A stretch of DNA of 48,812 bases, taken from assembly GCA_017447865.1 (NCBI GenBank), contig JAFSMO010000064.1, positions 1 through 48,812 of the forward strand, written 5' to 3'. Under the pieces are notes generated by a model that was not told the DNA's origin, ran no database searches, and saw only the letters and a list, made by a program, of their open reading frames with translations. A program made the translations under genes and the position numbers. Below, piece after piece: positions 34,280-43,321 of this stretch (its first letter is position 1; each line of letters begins with the position of its first letter). This DNA is from Thermoguttaceae bacterium (lineage in GTDB: Bacteria; Planctomycetota; Planctomycetia; Pirellulales; Thermoguttaceae).

Positions 34280-36406
34280 ATGTCGGAAGTTGAATCTAAG
34301 AAAATTCGTGTTGAAAAGAAGATCGGGAAAGAAACGCTCTGGTTTGAAACCGGCGAATTGGCCAAGCAGGCCGCCGGAAGCTGCCTCGTGGGGTACGGTG
34401 ATACGATCGTCCTGGCAGCTGTCACAGCTGGGGATGCCGTCTCGGGGCAGGACTTCTTCCCACTGACGTGTGACTATCGCGAACGAGTCGCCGCTGCCGG
34501 AAAATTCCCGGGCGGGTTTGTGAAGCGCGAAGGCCGTCCCAACCTGAAAGAAACACTAACCGCCCGCCTGATCGACCGTCCGATCCGTCCGCTGTTCCCG
34601 AGCTGGTTCAAAGATGAAGTGATGGTTTTTGCGACGGTTCTGGCGAGTGACCGTCAACACGACGGTGATATGCTGGCGATGAATGGTGCCAGTGCTGCTC
34701 TTGCGATTTCTCCTCTTCCTTTCCTTGGCCCGATTGCTTCTGTTCGTCTTGCCTGTGTTGAAGGCCGTCTGATTCCGTTCCCGTCTCAGGATGAGCTTTG
34801 CGAAAGTGATCTCGATCTGGTCGTTTCCGGGAATGAAGAATCCATTCTGATGATTGAAGGTTTCGCTGACGAAATGCCGGAAGATCTCATGGCGCAGGCG
34901 ATCGAGGCCGCTCATGACTGCATCCGCGAGATCGTCGGCCTCCAGCGTGAATTTATCGCCGCGGTCAACCCGGTCAAGAAAGAGTACCCGCCGGTTGAAG
35001 ACGACGGTCTGTATGACGTCGTGAAGGAAAAGTATTACGATGCGTATTACGAAGCGAAGCATACGCACGGAAAGCTGGATCGTGCGGAAGCGGTAAACGC
35101 TCTGAAAGCCAAAATCTCCGCCGAGATGATCCCGGATCCGGAAGCGGAAGGCGCCATCCAGCAGGCGCGTCTCGACGCTGTGATGGAGCAGCTCGAAAAG
35201 CAGGTCGTGCGTGACCAGATCCTCAGCGGCTGCCGTCCTGACGGCCGTGGTTTGAAAGAAATTCGTCCGCTGGTCTGCAAGGCTGGCGTTCTGCCGCGTG
35301 TTCACGGCTCGGCGATTTTCCAGCGCGGTGAGACCCAGGCGCTCATCACGGTGACGCTCGGAACGACCCGCGACGAGCAGCGCGTGGATGGCCTGTTCGA
35401 AGAATACAGCAAAAAGTTCATGCTGGACTACAATTTCCCGCCGTACTCGGTCGGTGAGTGCCGCCCGATCCGCAGCCCGGGCCGTCGTGAGCTTGGGCAC
35501 GGTGCGCTGGCGGAACGCAGCGTGAACCCGGTCATTCCGAACACGGAAGACTTCCCGTACACGATCCGCGTGATCTCCGACATTCTGGAGTCGAACGGTT
35601 CCAGCTCGATGGCGTCCGTTTGCGGCGCGACGCTCGGCCTGATGGACGCGGGCGTTCCGATCACCAACCCGGTGGCGGGTATTTCGGTCGGGCTCGTGAA
35701 AGAGAGCAACGAAAAGTGGACCCTTATGACCGACATCATCGGCGATGAAGACCACTACGGTGACATGGATTTCAAAATTGCCGGTACGCAGAACGGCATC
35801 ACGGGCATTCAGCTCGACCTGAAGATCGACGGGATCACGAATGAGATGATCCGCGCGACGATGGCGCAGAGCCGCGAGGCCAGGATCCAGATCCTCCGCA
35901 CGATGCTGCGTTCGATTCCGCGTCCTCGTACGGATATTTCCGAGTGGGCGCCGCGTCTGCTCCGTACGCACATCAATCCGGATAAAATCGGGCTGCTCAT
36001 CGGCCCCGGCGGAAAAACGATCCGTGCGATTCAGGACGCCACGGGCGCAACGATCGACATCGAAGAGGACGGAACGGTCATCATTTCCAGTTCCAATCTG
36101 GACAGTGCACAGGATGCGCTGGGTCAGGTGGAAGGTTTGTGCGCGACGGTCGAGATCGGCCGTATTTACCGCGGGCGTGTTACGAGCATCAAGGATTTCG
36201 GAGCCTTCATCGAGATCCTGCCCGGTCGTGACGGTCTGTGCCACATCAGCGAGCTTTCGAGTGGTTACGTTCAGCGCGTTTCGGACGTCTGCCAGGTCGG
36301 CGACATCATGGACGTGAAAGTGATCGATATTGACGAGCAGGACCGTGTGAAACTGAGCCGCAAAGCGGTGATGATCGAGCGCGGAGAAGTTCCGGAAGAA
36401 GAGTAA
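34280..36406 (+). CDS. pnp: Polyribonucleotide nucleotidyltransferase (PNPase)
   Basis: 708 residues, full length. Two RNase PH domains: the first with FFPLTCDYRER and GGFVKREGRP, the second with the catalytic region FNFPPYSVGE-like (YNFPPYSVGECRPI), GHGALAERS and DIIGDEDHYGDMDFK. A KH domain (KIGLLIGPGGKTIRAIQ) and an S1 domain (RGRVTSIKDFGAFIEILPG, then GLCHISELS) follow. It degrades mRNA 3' to 5' with phosphate and can add tails. Cytoplasmic. A REP-like array follows its stop codon, which may affect the 3' end of the transcript. Confidence 0.97.
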   Translation: MSEVESKKIRVEKKIGKETLWFETGELAKQAAGSCLVGYGDTIVLAAVTAGDAVSGQDFFPLTCDYRERVAAAGKFPGGFVKREGRPNLKETLTARLIDRPIRPLFPSWFKDEVMVFATVLASDRQHDGDMLAMNGASAALAISPLPFLGPIASVRLACVEGRLIPFPSQDELCESDLDLVVSGNEESILMIEGFADEMPEDLMAQAIEAAHDCIREIVGLQREFIAAVNPVKKEYPPVEDDGLYDVVKEKYYDAYYEAKHTHGKLDRAEAVNALKAKISAEMIPDPEAEGAIQQARLDAVMEQLEKQVVRDQILSGCRPDGRGLKEIRPLVCKAGVLPRVHGSAIFQRGETQALITVTLGTTRDEQRVDGLFEEYSKKFMLDYNFPPYSVGECRPIRSPGRRELGHGALAERSVNPVIPNTEDFPYTIRVISDILESNGSSSMASVCGATLGLMDAGVPITNPVAGISVGLVKESNEKWTLMTDIIGDEDHYGDMDFKIAGTQNGITGIQLDLKIDGITNEMIRATMAQSREARIQILRTMLRSIPRPRTDISEWAPRLLRTHINPDKIGLLIGPGGKTIRAIQDATGATIDIEEDGTVIISSSNLDSAQDALGQVEGLCATVEIGRIYRGRVTSIKDFGAFIEILPGRDGLCHISELSSGYVQRVSDVCQVGDIMDVKVIDIDEQDRVKLSRKAVMIERGEVPEEE

Positions 36407-36422
36407 TTAACACTTCACTGAA

Positions 36423-36564
36423 AGGCGGTAATGGAGCGCGGAGCGCGGAATTACGCGTAAATGGAAGGCGGTAAAGAAGGCCGGAGGCCGGAATTACGCG
36501 CAGGTTCTATGGCGAGAGATTTTTCCAACGCGTAATTCCCTGCTTCGCACTCCATTACCGCCTT
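36423..36564. repeat. REP-like array: two direct copies and one inverted copy
   Basis: Copies at 36423-36457 and 36466-36500 (plus) and 36529-36564 (minus). Each has an AGGCGGTAA head, a short variable palindrome (GCGCGGAGCGC or GGCCGGAGGCC) and a CGGAATTACGCG tail. The first and third copies can pair over ~35 bp to form a long hairpin between pnp and dtd. Confidence 0.9.
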
Positions 36565-36577
36565 GCATTTTTTTACC

Positions 36578-37033
36578 ATGCGTGCGTGTATTCAGAGAGT
36601 TTCCTCCGCGTCTGTGCGGGTCGATGGTGAAATCGTCGGGAAAATCGGCTCCGGTTTTCTTGTACTCCTCGGGGTTTCCGCGGCCGATACCGATTCCGAT
36701 CGGGACGCTCTTTTGAATAAAATGGTGGGGCTGCGCATTTTCGAAGACGCTGACGAGAAAATGAATCTTTCTCTGGCGGACGTCGGCGGTGAGATCCTGG
36801 TCGTGAGCCAGTTCACCCTTTACGCGGACTGCCGGAAAGGGCGTCGACCGAGTTTTACGGACGCTGCCCCTCCCGAAATGGCGGAGCGTATGTACGAGGA
36901 ATTCGTTGCGATCCTTCGGGAAAAAGGTTTTCACGTGGAAACCGGCCGATTCCGCGCCATGATGGAAGTTTCTCTGGTAAACGACGGGCCCGTCACGATT
37001 TGGCTCGACAGTAAGGACTTGGTGAAGCAATGA
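36578..37033 (+). CDS. dtd: D-aminoacyl-tRNA deacylase
   Basis: 151 residues. N-terminal [17 protein letters not shown], the active-site [17 protein letters not shown] and the C-terminal [11 protein letters not shown] (GP motif) are diagnostic for DTD, which hydrolyses D-aminoacyl-tRNA and glycyl-tRNA(Ala). The ATG at 36578 is chosen over an in-frame start at 36563 because MRACIQRV is the family N-terminus. It overlaps the CvpA-like gene by four bases (ATGA). Confidence 0.96.
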   Translation: MRACIQRVSSASVRVDGEIVGKIGSGFLVLLGVSAADTDSDRDALLNKMVGLRIFEDADEKMNLSLADVGGEILVVSQFTLYADCRKGRRPSFTDAAPPEMAERMYEEFVAILREKGFHVETGRFRAMMEVSLVNDGPVTIWLDSKDLVKQ

Positions 37034-37692
37034 CTCCCAGCGATTATTTCGATTTTTCCGTGCTTTTGTTTATCGGCTTCGGCGCTCTTTGGGGCTTCTT
37101 CCGTGGTTTTGTTTCTGCGCTGAAGTATGTCCTGATCCCGTTTTTAGGGGCCATGGTCGCTTATCGGTTCCATGAAGATTTGATTAAAGCCTGCGGCTGG
37201 GTTTCGACCATTCCGATGAGGTGGATCGCGGGAGTCACTCTTTTCCTGGCTACCGCGCTGGTCATTACGATTCTGGTTTCCTTGATGGAATTATGCCTGA
37301 AAAGGAGCCATTTGTCGCTCTGGAACCATCTTTTTGGCCTGATTTTTGGTTTGCTGCTGGCTCTCGTGGCGACGTGGCTCGTTTCGTTTGGAATGATTAC
37401 TTTCGTGGATCAGTCCCTCCCGATGGTGGCGCAGTCCCGAAGCGCGAAATACTTGCTCAAGATTGCGGAAGTCAGCAAAAAGAGGCTTCCGGAGCCTTCC
37501 GAGGCGAAGACGGAAACGACGAAAACGGTTTACCAAATGCCGGAAAAGTTCATTCAGCGCGTGGAGGAAAACCGCGCTGCGGCTCCGGGTGGGGAAACGA
37601 GGGACGAAAACACCGGGATCCCGAAATTCCTTGATGATGTAGACTCACGGCTCGAACCGATTTTGCTGCCCGGGGAGAAAAAATCAGAGTGA
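37030..37692 (+). CDS. CvpA-family membrane protein
   Basis: 220 residues with about four membrane helices in the first 130 residues: [20 protein letters not shown] (with the CvpA-like GFFRGF), [32 protein letters not shown] and [18 protein letters not shown]. The C-terminal 90 residues are soluble, charged and Pro/Glu-rich. CvpA proteins of E. coli were first linked to colicin V export; their general role is envelope-related and unclear. Translationally coupled to dtd. Confidence 0.78.
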   Translation: MTPSDYFDFSVLLFIGFGALWGFFRGFVSALKYVLIPFLGAMVAYRFHEDLIKACGWVSTIPMRWIAGVTLFLATALVITILVSLMELCLKRSHLSLWNHLFGLIFGLLLALVATWLVSFGMITFVDQSLPMVAQSRSAKYLLKIAEVSKKRLPEPSEAKTETTKTVYQMPEKFIQRVEENRAAAPGGETRDENTGIPKFLDDVDSRLEPILLPGEKKSE

Positions 37693-37709
37693 ATTTTTAG
37701 CGGGGCGGG

Positions 37710-37737
37710 TTTACTTTATTCGGTTTTGTGGTAAAAT
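37710..37737 (+). promoter_or_regulatory. Promoter for the HzsA-related gene
   Basis: TTTACT at 37710-37715 and TAAAAT at 37732-37737 with a 16-base spacer and a TGG extension before the -10 element. Confidence 0.55.
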
Positions 37738-37822
37738 TTAAATTTAATGAATGAATTGAAGAGACGTGACCGAAAACTGCCGCGTTTCTATTCAAAAACC
37801 ATTAAACCCATGAATCAAAAAA

Positions 37823-40800
37823 ATGCGTTGCACCCTCCCCCTTACTTTTTTGTTCTTCTGCTTCATGGTCCTTTCGTCTTCTGCGGAAGATTTCTGGAAC
37901 TCGGACGCCTGGAAAACCACGAATTCTGGCAAGTCGGCGCGGTTTACCCCTCTGGATTTCGACTCGAAAGATTTATGGTACGGCTCGCACTTCTTCCGCG
38001 GCGCTGACTGGACGCGCATCGGGAAAACGTGGATGCACCCCGGTACCAATGCGCCGGCGGTCCTGGTCTTTACAGCTCCGAAGGCCGGAAACGTTTCTCT
38101 GCGCGGCACGGTCCGCAAACTCCACATTTGGGGCGACGGGATCGAGGCCCGGATCGAGCTGGACCGCGACAAAATCTGGGAGGCCAAAATCGGCGGTCAG
38201 GACGGAACCGGTGCGTCCTATACGCTTTCTTACCCGGTGAAGGAGGGGAGCCAGATCCGCTTCATCCTTTCGAGCGGCCCGACGATCGAGTGCGACACGA
38301 CGGCGTGGAACCCCGAAATCGCCTACGGGGACGAAATTTTCACCGCGGCCGAGGGTTTCGCGGAGGCCGAAAATGCGATCCAAGCCGGGAAAAAGCCGAA
38401 CTCTCCGTGGAGCTGGTTCCGGGAAGACCCGTCGGTCGTGGCGGGCGAGGTGACGCAGGACGAGCTGGACCTTTTGCGCGAAACGCTCCGTCAGGTGGTC
38501 GCGGAGGGCTACGCGATGCCGACCGACGCGCATTTGTGGGCGATGCTCCTGCGCGAGTGGAAGCGGGACGACGCGCCGAATGGCGAGTTTGACGGAAACG
38601 CCCCGGCGATCCTCGGCGCCGCCGCCTCTCAGCTCGACGGAATGAAAAAACTGGCCGAAAAACTCGGACCCACGGCTGAAAACGGCGGCTTCAAGCCCGA
38701 AATGACCGCGACGCTGGAGTCGGAACTCCGGGCTTTGAAGGACTCCCCGACGGTCACGCCGGCCGACGCGGCGCATTTGTACTTCCGGATCCGCATCTGG
38801 AAGCGTGCGCTGGTCCTTTCCAACCCGCTCGTGAAGGCGTGCGGCCCGATTCTTTTCGTGAAGCGCCGCCCGACGTCTTACGACCACATCGTGATGCAAT
38901 ATTTCGGCTGGCGCGCCCAGCGGGGCGGGGGGCTTTTCGTCCTTCAAAATCCCGGGTACTCGCTGGAGTGCCGTGACATTCTGGACGGAAAACTCGCGGG
39001 CGGAAACGTCGCGGATCCGTGTGTTTCGTGGGACGGGAAAAAAGTCGTTTTTTCGTGGGTCGAGCTCAAGCCGGACGGGAAGCGCTACCCGTGGCAGGAG
39101 GCCTGGACCCCGTACGTGCATAACGAGGAGGAGGAAAGCCATCACGAGTACTACCACATTTACGAGTGCAACACGGACGGGACCGGCCTGCGCCAGTTGA
39201 CGGACGGCTGCTACGAGGACCTCATGCCCGCGTACCTGCCGGACGGGAACATCGTGTTCGTTTCGAGCCGCCGCAAGGGCCACCCGCGCTGCTTCTGGTG
39301 GGGCTTTGGCGAGCGCTGGAGCACGTACACCGTCCACAAAATGAACGCGGATGGAAAGAACATTCAGCCGCTTTCGTGGCACGAGACGAACGAGTGGTAC
39401 CCGACCGTCAGCCACGACGGCCAGATCTTCTACGCCCGCTGGGACTACATCGACCGCGATGCCGTGACGCACCAGAACCTCTGGTCCATGCGTCCGGACG
39501 GGACCAACCCGACGGCGGTCTGGGGGAACGCTTCGCTCGACATTTACGCGACGTTCCAGGCCAAACCGGTCCCGGGAAGCCGCAAGTGGCTCCTGACGGC
39601 CGCCGCGCACCACTCGATCACGGGCGGGTCGCTGGTTTTGCTTGACCCGTCGGTCGCGAAAGACGGCCCGCAGGCGATCGAGCGTTTGACCCCGGAGGTC
39701 CCGTTCCCGGAGGCCGAGGGGAATAATATTCCGACGTTCTACTGCTCGCCGTGGCCGCTTTCGGAGGATTTCTGCCTGACGTCCTACAGTCCGTACCGGC
39801 TTGAGTTTGAGCCGAAACCGACGCGGGACGAGGCGCTGGGAATTTACGTTTACGACCGTTTCGGAAACCGTGAGCTTTTGTACCGTGACCCGGAGATAGG
39901 CTCGGACTCCGCGCAGCCGCTGGCCGCCCGTCCGACGCCGCCGGTGATCCCGAGTTTCCTCCCGGAAAACGCGCCGAAAGAGGGCCGATTCTTCGTGACG
40001 GACATTTACCAGGGCCTCGGCCCGGACGTGAAGCGCGGCTCGATCAAGGCGCTGCGCGTCGTGCAGATCTTCCCCAAAACGACGATCAAGGGAAACGACC
40101 CGGCCATTGGTCTGGCGGGCGAGGAAAACGGCCGCGCGATCCTCGGGACCGTGCCGGTCGAGTCGGATGGTTCCGCGAATTTCGTCGCGCCGGCCTGCAA
40201 GCCGCTCCTTTTCCAGGCGTTGAATGAAAAGGGCGAGGCGTTCCAGACCATGCGCACGCTGACGTACCTCCAGCCGGGCGAGGAGATCGCGTGCATCGGC
40301 TGCCACGAGGACCGCACGAGCGCCGTGGGCGGGAATGCGCCGTACTCGATGGCCACCCGAGTGGTGGGGGGAAATGCGCCGATCGCCGCAGGCCGCGCCC
40401 CTTCCAAAATCGACCCCGGAAGGCTCGGCGGCCGCACGTTCTCGTTCAGCGAAACGATCCAGCCGATCCTCAACGCGAAGTGCGTCTCCTGCCACGGCCC
40501 GGCCAAAAACAGCACGCCGCCCGAGCAGCTCAAAGCCTTTGAAAAGGCTCGTGAGATCGACCTGACGAACGTCCCGGACGGCCAATTCTCGAAGGCGTAC
40601 ACGACGCTGATGAACCGGAAAGGCCTCATCCCGCGCTGGCCCCAGCGGAACCGGATCGAGGTGACCGAACCGGGCGGCGAAAACGGTGCGATCGGCTCCG
40701 GCCTGAAGAAAGTCCTGGCCGACGAAAACCACAAAGAAGTGAAACTGACCGACGAGGAGTGGCGGGACCTGGCGACGTGGATCGATTTGAACGCGATTTT

Positions 40801-40876
40801 CTTCGGAACGACCGAGACGGAGTTTCAGAAGGACCGCCTGACCGGGAAGAGGATCCCGATGCAGACGATTCAGTGA
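37823..40876 (+). CDS. Secreted HzsA-related protein: beta-propeller plus two c-type haem motifs
   Basis: 1017 residues. Signal peptide LPLTFLFFCFMVLSSSA. The central part has TolB/PD40-like propeller blades (DPCVSWDGKKVVFSW, CNTDGTGLRQLTDG, LPDGNIVFVSSRR, VSHDGQIFYARWDY). Two haem-attachment motifs follow: CIGCH at 824-828 and CVSCH at 887-891. This layout matches the hydrazine-synthase-alpha-related family widespread in planctomycetes. True HzsA belongs to anammox bacteria; most relatives have no known activity and no anammox gene is present here. It probably acts as a periplasmic redox protein. Long leader with weak ribosome-binding site; a REP-like array follows. Confidence 0.85.
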   Translation: MRCTLPLTFLFFCFMVLSSSAEDFWNSDAWKTTNSGKSARFTPLDFDSKDLWYGSHFFRGADWTRIGKTWMHPGTNAPAVLVFTAPKAGNVSLRGTVRKLHIWGDGIEARIELDRDKIWEAKIGGQDGTGASYTLSYPVKEGSQIRFILSSGPTIECDTTAWNPEIAYGDEIFTAAEGFAEAENAIQAGKKPNSPWSWFREDPSVVAGEVTQDELDLLRETLRQVVAEGYAMPTDAHLWAMLLREWKRDDAPNGEFDGNAPAILGAAASQLDGMKKLAEKLGPTAENGGFKPEMTATLESELRALKDSPTVTPADAAHLYFRIRIWKRALVLSNPLVKACGPILFVKRRPTSYDHIVMQYFGWRAQRGGGLFVLQNPGYSLECRDILDGKLAGGNVADPCVSWDGKKVVFSWVELKPDGKRYPWQEAWTPYVHNEEEESHHEYYHIYECNTDGTGLRQLTDGCYEDLMPAYLPDGNIVFVSSRRKGHPRCFWWGFGERWSTYTVHKMNADGKNIQPLSWHETNEWYPTVSHDGQIFYARWDYIDRDAVTHQNLWSMRPDGTNPTAVWGNASLDIYATFQAKPVPGSRKWLLTAAAHHSITGGSLVLLDPSVAKDGPQAIERLTPEVPFPEAEGNNIPTFYCSPWPLSEDFCLTSYSPYRLEFEPKPTRDEALGIYVYDRFGNRELLYRDPEIGSDSAQPLAARPTPPVIPSFLPENAPKEGRFFVTDIYQGLGPDVKRGSIKALRVVQIFPKTTIKGNDPAIGLAGEENGRAILGTVPVESDGSANFVAPACKPLLFQALNEKGEAFQTMRTLTYLQPGEEIACIGCHEDRTSAVGGNAPYSMATRVVGGNAPIAAGRAPSKIDPGRLGGRTFSFSETIQPILNAKCVSCHGPAKNSTPPEQLKAFEKAREIDLTNVPDGQFSKAYTTLMNRKGLIPRWPQRNRIEVTEPGGENGAIGSGLKKVLADENHKEVKLTDEEWRDLATWIDLNAIFFGTTETEFQKDRLTGKRIPMQTIQ

Positions 40877-40885
40877 GGGAATGGG

Positions 40886-41043
40886 AGGCGGTAATGGAGG
40901 CCGGAGGCCGGAATTACGCGCCGGCCTAAACCACCACGGACAAATGGGAGGCGGTAATGAAGGCCGGAGGCCGGAATTACGCGCCGGTGGAAACGGCCCC
41001 GAACCTTGCGCGTAATTCCGCGCTTCGCGCTCCATTACCGCCT
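40886..41043. repeat. REP-like array: two direct copies and one inverted copy
   Basis: Copies at 40886-40920 and 40949-40983 (plus) and 41009-41043 (minus), the same arrangement as at 36423-36564. Flanks AATGGG and CCCAAAT extend the outer pairing. It lies between the HzsA-related gene and the histidine kinase gene. Confidence 0.9.
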
Positions 41044-41070
41044 CCCAAATTTTAAAAAAGGTTAATTTTT

Positions 41071-41898
41071 ATGCCCGAAAACGCAAGTGACAAATCGCGC
41101 CAGCGCCTCATTGACGAGTACACCGAGATCGCGCGTCTGGCCGGTGCGTTGGCGCACGAGATCAAAAGCCCGCTTTCGACCATTCGCCTGACGATGGAAG
41201 TTTTGACCGAGGACCTGGCGGAGCCGGAGACCGAACGCGAGCGCCGGACGCTTAATATGGCCAAAACCGTCGTGACGCAGTGCCGGCGGCTCGAGAATAT
41301 TTTGAACCAGTTCCTGATGTTCGCCAAGGCCCCCGCCGTGAAACCGACGCCGACCGACCTGAACACGGAGGTCCGCACCATCGTGGACTTTTACCGCGAA
41401 AAGGCGAAGCAGAAGAACATCGAGATCCTGACCTTTTTCGCGCCGGAGCTCCAGCCGATCATGCTCGACAAAGACGCGTTCGGGTGCGTCCTCTGGAACC
41501 TCATTAATAACGCGGAGGCCGCGATGAAAGACGGGGGCGAGCTGATCGTCCGCACCTACCCCGTCCCGGAAGGCGTGGCGCTCGACCTGATCGATAACGG
41601 GTGCGGCATGGACGCCGAAACGCTCGAAAAACTCTACGACGCGTTTTACACGACCAAAAGCAGCGGCTTCGGCCTCGGTCTGCCGACCGTCCGGAAGATC
41701 ATCGAGGCCCACGGCGCGATCCTGGAGGTCCAGAGCGAACTGCGCCGCGGCACGAAATTCACCATTAAATTCCCCGCCCCTCCCATGCTCAGCACGGAAA
41801 AGCCCGACCCGCTCGCCGGGCTGAAGCAGGAACTGGAAGAAGAGGAAAACCAGGCCCAGGACCAAAACCAGGACCAAAACCAACCAAAGGAAGAGTAG
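41071..41898 (+). CDS. Soluble sensor histidine kinase (NtrB-like)
   Basis: 275 residues with no membrane segment. The HisKA domain has phosphoacceptor H29 in ALAHEIKSPLSTIRL. The HATPase domain has the N box WNLINNAEAAM, G1 DNGCGMD, F box FYTTKSSGFGLGLP. No sensory domain is present, and the tail is Gln/Asp/Glu-rich (QDQNQDQNQ). It could be the partner of one of the two NtrC-type regulators at 3.4 and 8.6 kb, or of one outside the window. An input protein must be supplied in trans. The site AAAGG precedes the ATG. Confidence 0.93.
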   Translation: MPENASDKSRQRLIDEYTEIARLAGALAHEIKSPLSTIRLTMEVLTEDLAEPETERERRTLNMAKTVVTQCRRLENILNQFLMFAKAPAVKPTPTDLNTEVRTIVDFYREKAKQKNIEILTFFAPELQPIMLDKDAFGCVLWNLINNAEAAMKDGGELIVRTYPVPEGVALDLIDNGCGMDAETLEKLYDAFYTTKSSGFGLGLPTVRKIIEAHGAILEVQSELRRGTKFTIKFPAPPMLSTEKPDPLAGLKQELEEEENQAQDQNQDQNQPKEE

Positions 41899-41962
41899 CC
41901 GGAAGCGCCGGCCCGCTCGTTCATTTCACGATTCATTTCACCCCAATTCCAAGGAAGATTTT

Positions 41963-43285
41963 ATGCTCCACTCCATCCCTCGGCGTTCCTTTTTAACGGC
42001 GTCAGCGGCCGTCGTTTCCGCTCCAGTTTTCATGAAATACGCCCGCGGCGAAAACGCCCCTTCCAACCGGATCCGTGTCGGCTGCATCGGCCTCGGCGGG
42101 ATGGGGACCGGCGACGCGAATGAGCACTCGCATCACTGCGAAATGGCCGCGCTTTGCGACGTCGATCGCTCGCATCTGGATCGGGCGGCCAGCCGGTTCA
42201 ACGTCGCGCCGGAAAACTGCTGCGGCGACTACCGCCGGGTCATCGACCGGAACGACATTGACCTGGTGAGCTGCTCCACGCCGGACCACTGGCACGTGAA
42301 AATTTGCCTCGACGCCTTGCGCAGCGGGAAGCACGTTTTCTGCCAGAAGCCCCTGACGCTCACCGTCGCGGAGGGCTTTTTGATCCGGGCCGAGGCGGAA
42401 AAGGCCGGCAAGGCGTTCCAGGTCGGGACCCAGCAGCGCTCCCAGATGAATCTTTTCGGCCGCGCGGTGAACTTCTGCCGGAAGGGGCTTTTGGGCAAGA
42501 TCCAGCGAGTGATCGTGGGACTGCCCTCCGGACCCGGTGCCCATGCCGCCGACCAGGGACTTTTCCAGCCCGAGCCGGTCCCGGAGGGGCTCGACTGGAA
42601 CCAGTGGCTCGGTCAGGCGCCTTGGACCGAGTACATTCGCCAGCGGTGCCACGGCACGTTCCGCTACTGGTTCGAGTACGCCAGCGGCGTGATCGCGGAC
42701 TGGGGCGCCCACCACATCGACATTGCGCTCTGGGCGCTCGATCAGGACCACAAAGGGGCCGGGCCGATCTCCATCGACGGGCGGAACGCGAAGGCTCACG
42801 TCGATTTTGACGAAAAGGGAAACCCGAGCACCGACCGAATGTACAACACGCCGTACGAGTTCGATTTCGTCTGCAAATTTGAGAGCGGCACGGAACTCCT
42901 CATCACGACCCATTCCGATAATGGATTGGTTTTCGAGGGGGAAAAGGGCCGCATTTTCGTCGATCGCTCGCGGATCACCGGGAAGCCCGTCGAGGAAAAC
43001 TGGGACGAGGGCAAATACACGGAGGAAGACCGCGTCGCGCTCTACAAAGGCAAGACGCCCACGTGGCATAAGCAGAATTTGTACGACTGCATCCGAAACG
43101 GCGGCCTGTGCGTCTCCGACCCGATGAGCCACGTGCAGACCATGACCGTCGCCCACCTTTGCGGCATCGCGGCCCGCCTGAAGCGTGAGATCCGCTGGGA
43201 CCCGGTCAACGAATGCGTCGTCGGCGACGATCTGGCGCAGTCGTTCCTGAGCCGCGAACAGAGAAAAGGTTTTGAAATCAACTGA
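41963..43285 (+). CDS. Tat-exported Gfo/Idh/MocA family oxidoreductase
   Basis: 440 residues. Twin-arginine signal IPRRSFLTASAAVV; Rossmann motif VGCIGLGGMGTGDAN; family region CQKPLTLT (Gln before the Lys-Pro); and YASGVIADWGAHHIDIALW in the C-terminal domain. It is paralogous to the gene at 10506 and closer to the glycosidase-like or dehydrogenase clade with WGAHH. It lies 36 bases before the GH78 rhamnosidase and is probably in one transcript, suggesting a sugar oxidised or epimerised during rhamnoside breakdown. The actual substrate is unknown. Confidence 0.92.
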   Translation: MLHSIPRRSFLTASAAVVSAPVFMKYARGENAPSNRIRVGCIGLGGMGTGDANEHSHHCEMAALCDVDRSHLDRAASRFNVAPENCCGDYRRVIDRNDIDLVSCSTPDHWHVKICLDALRSGKHVFCQKPLTLTVAEGFLIRAEAEKAGKAFQVGTQQRSQMNLFGRAVNFCRKGLLGKIQRVIVGLPSGPGAHAADQGLFQPEPVPEGLDWNQWLGQAPWTEYIRQRCHGTFRYWFEYASGVIADWGAHHIDIALWALDQDHKGAGPISIDGRNAKAHVDFDEKGNPSTDRMYNTPYEFDFVCKFESGTELLITTHSDNGLVFEGEKGRIFVDRSRITGKPVEENWDEGKYTEEDRVALYKGKTPTWHKQNLYDCIRNGGLCVSDPMSHVQTMTVAHLCGIAARLKREIRWDPVNECVVGDDLAQSFLSREQRKGFEIN

Positions 43286-43321
43286 GTTTTAAAGAGAAAA
43301 AGTGAGAAAGGAACGCTCACC

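Noticed and set aside
36423..36564. REP-like array considered as CRISPR or attachment sites
   Set aside because: Only three copies with one inverted, no spacers of constant length and no cas or integrase gene nearby.
37747..38007. 86-codon plus-strand frame overlapping the HzsA-related gene start
   Set aside because: Different frame over the signal peptide region of a clearly better gene; no independent support.
37973..41035. 1020-codon antisense frame over the HzsA-related gene
   Set aside because: Arg-rich shadow with no domain; the plus strand has signal peptide, propeller and haem motifs. It also runs through the REP-like array.
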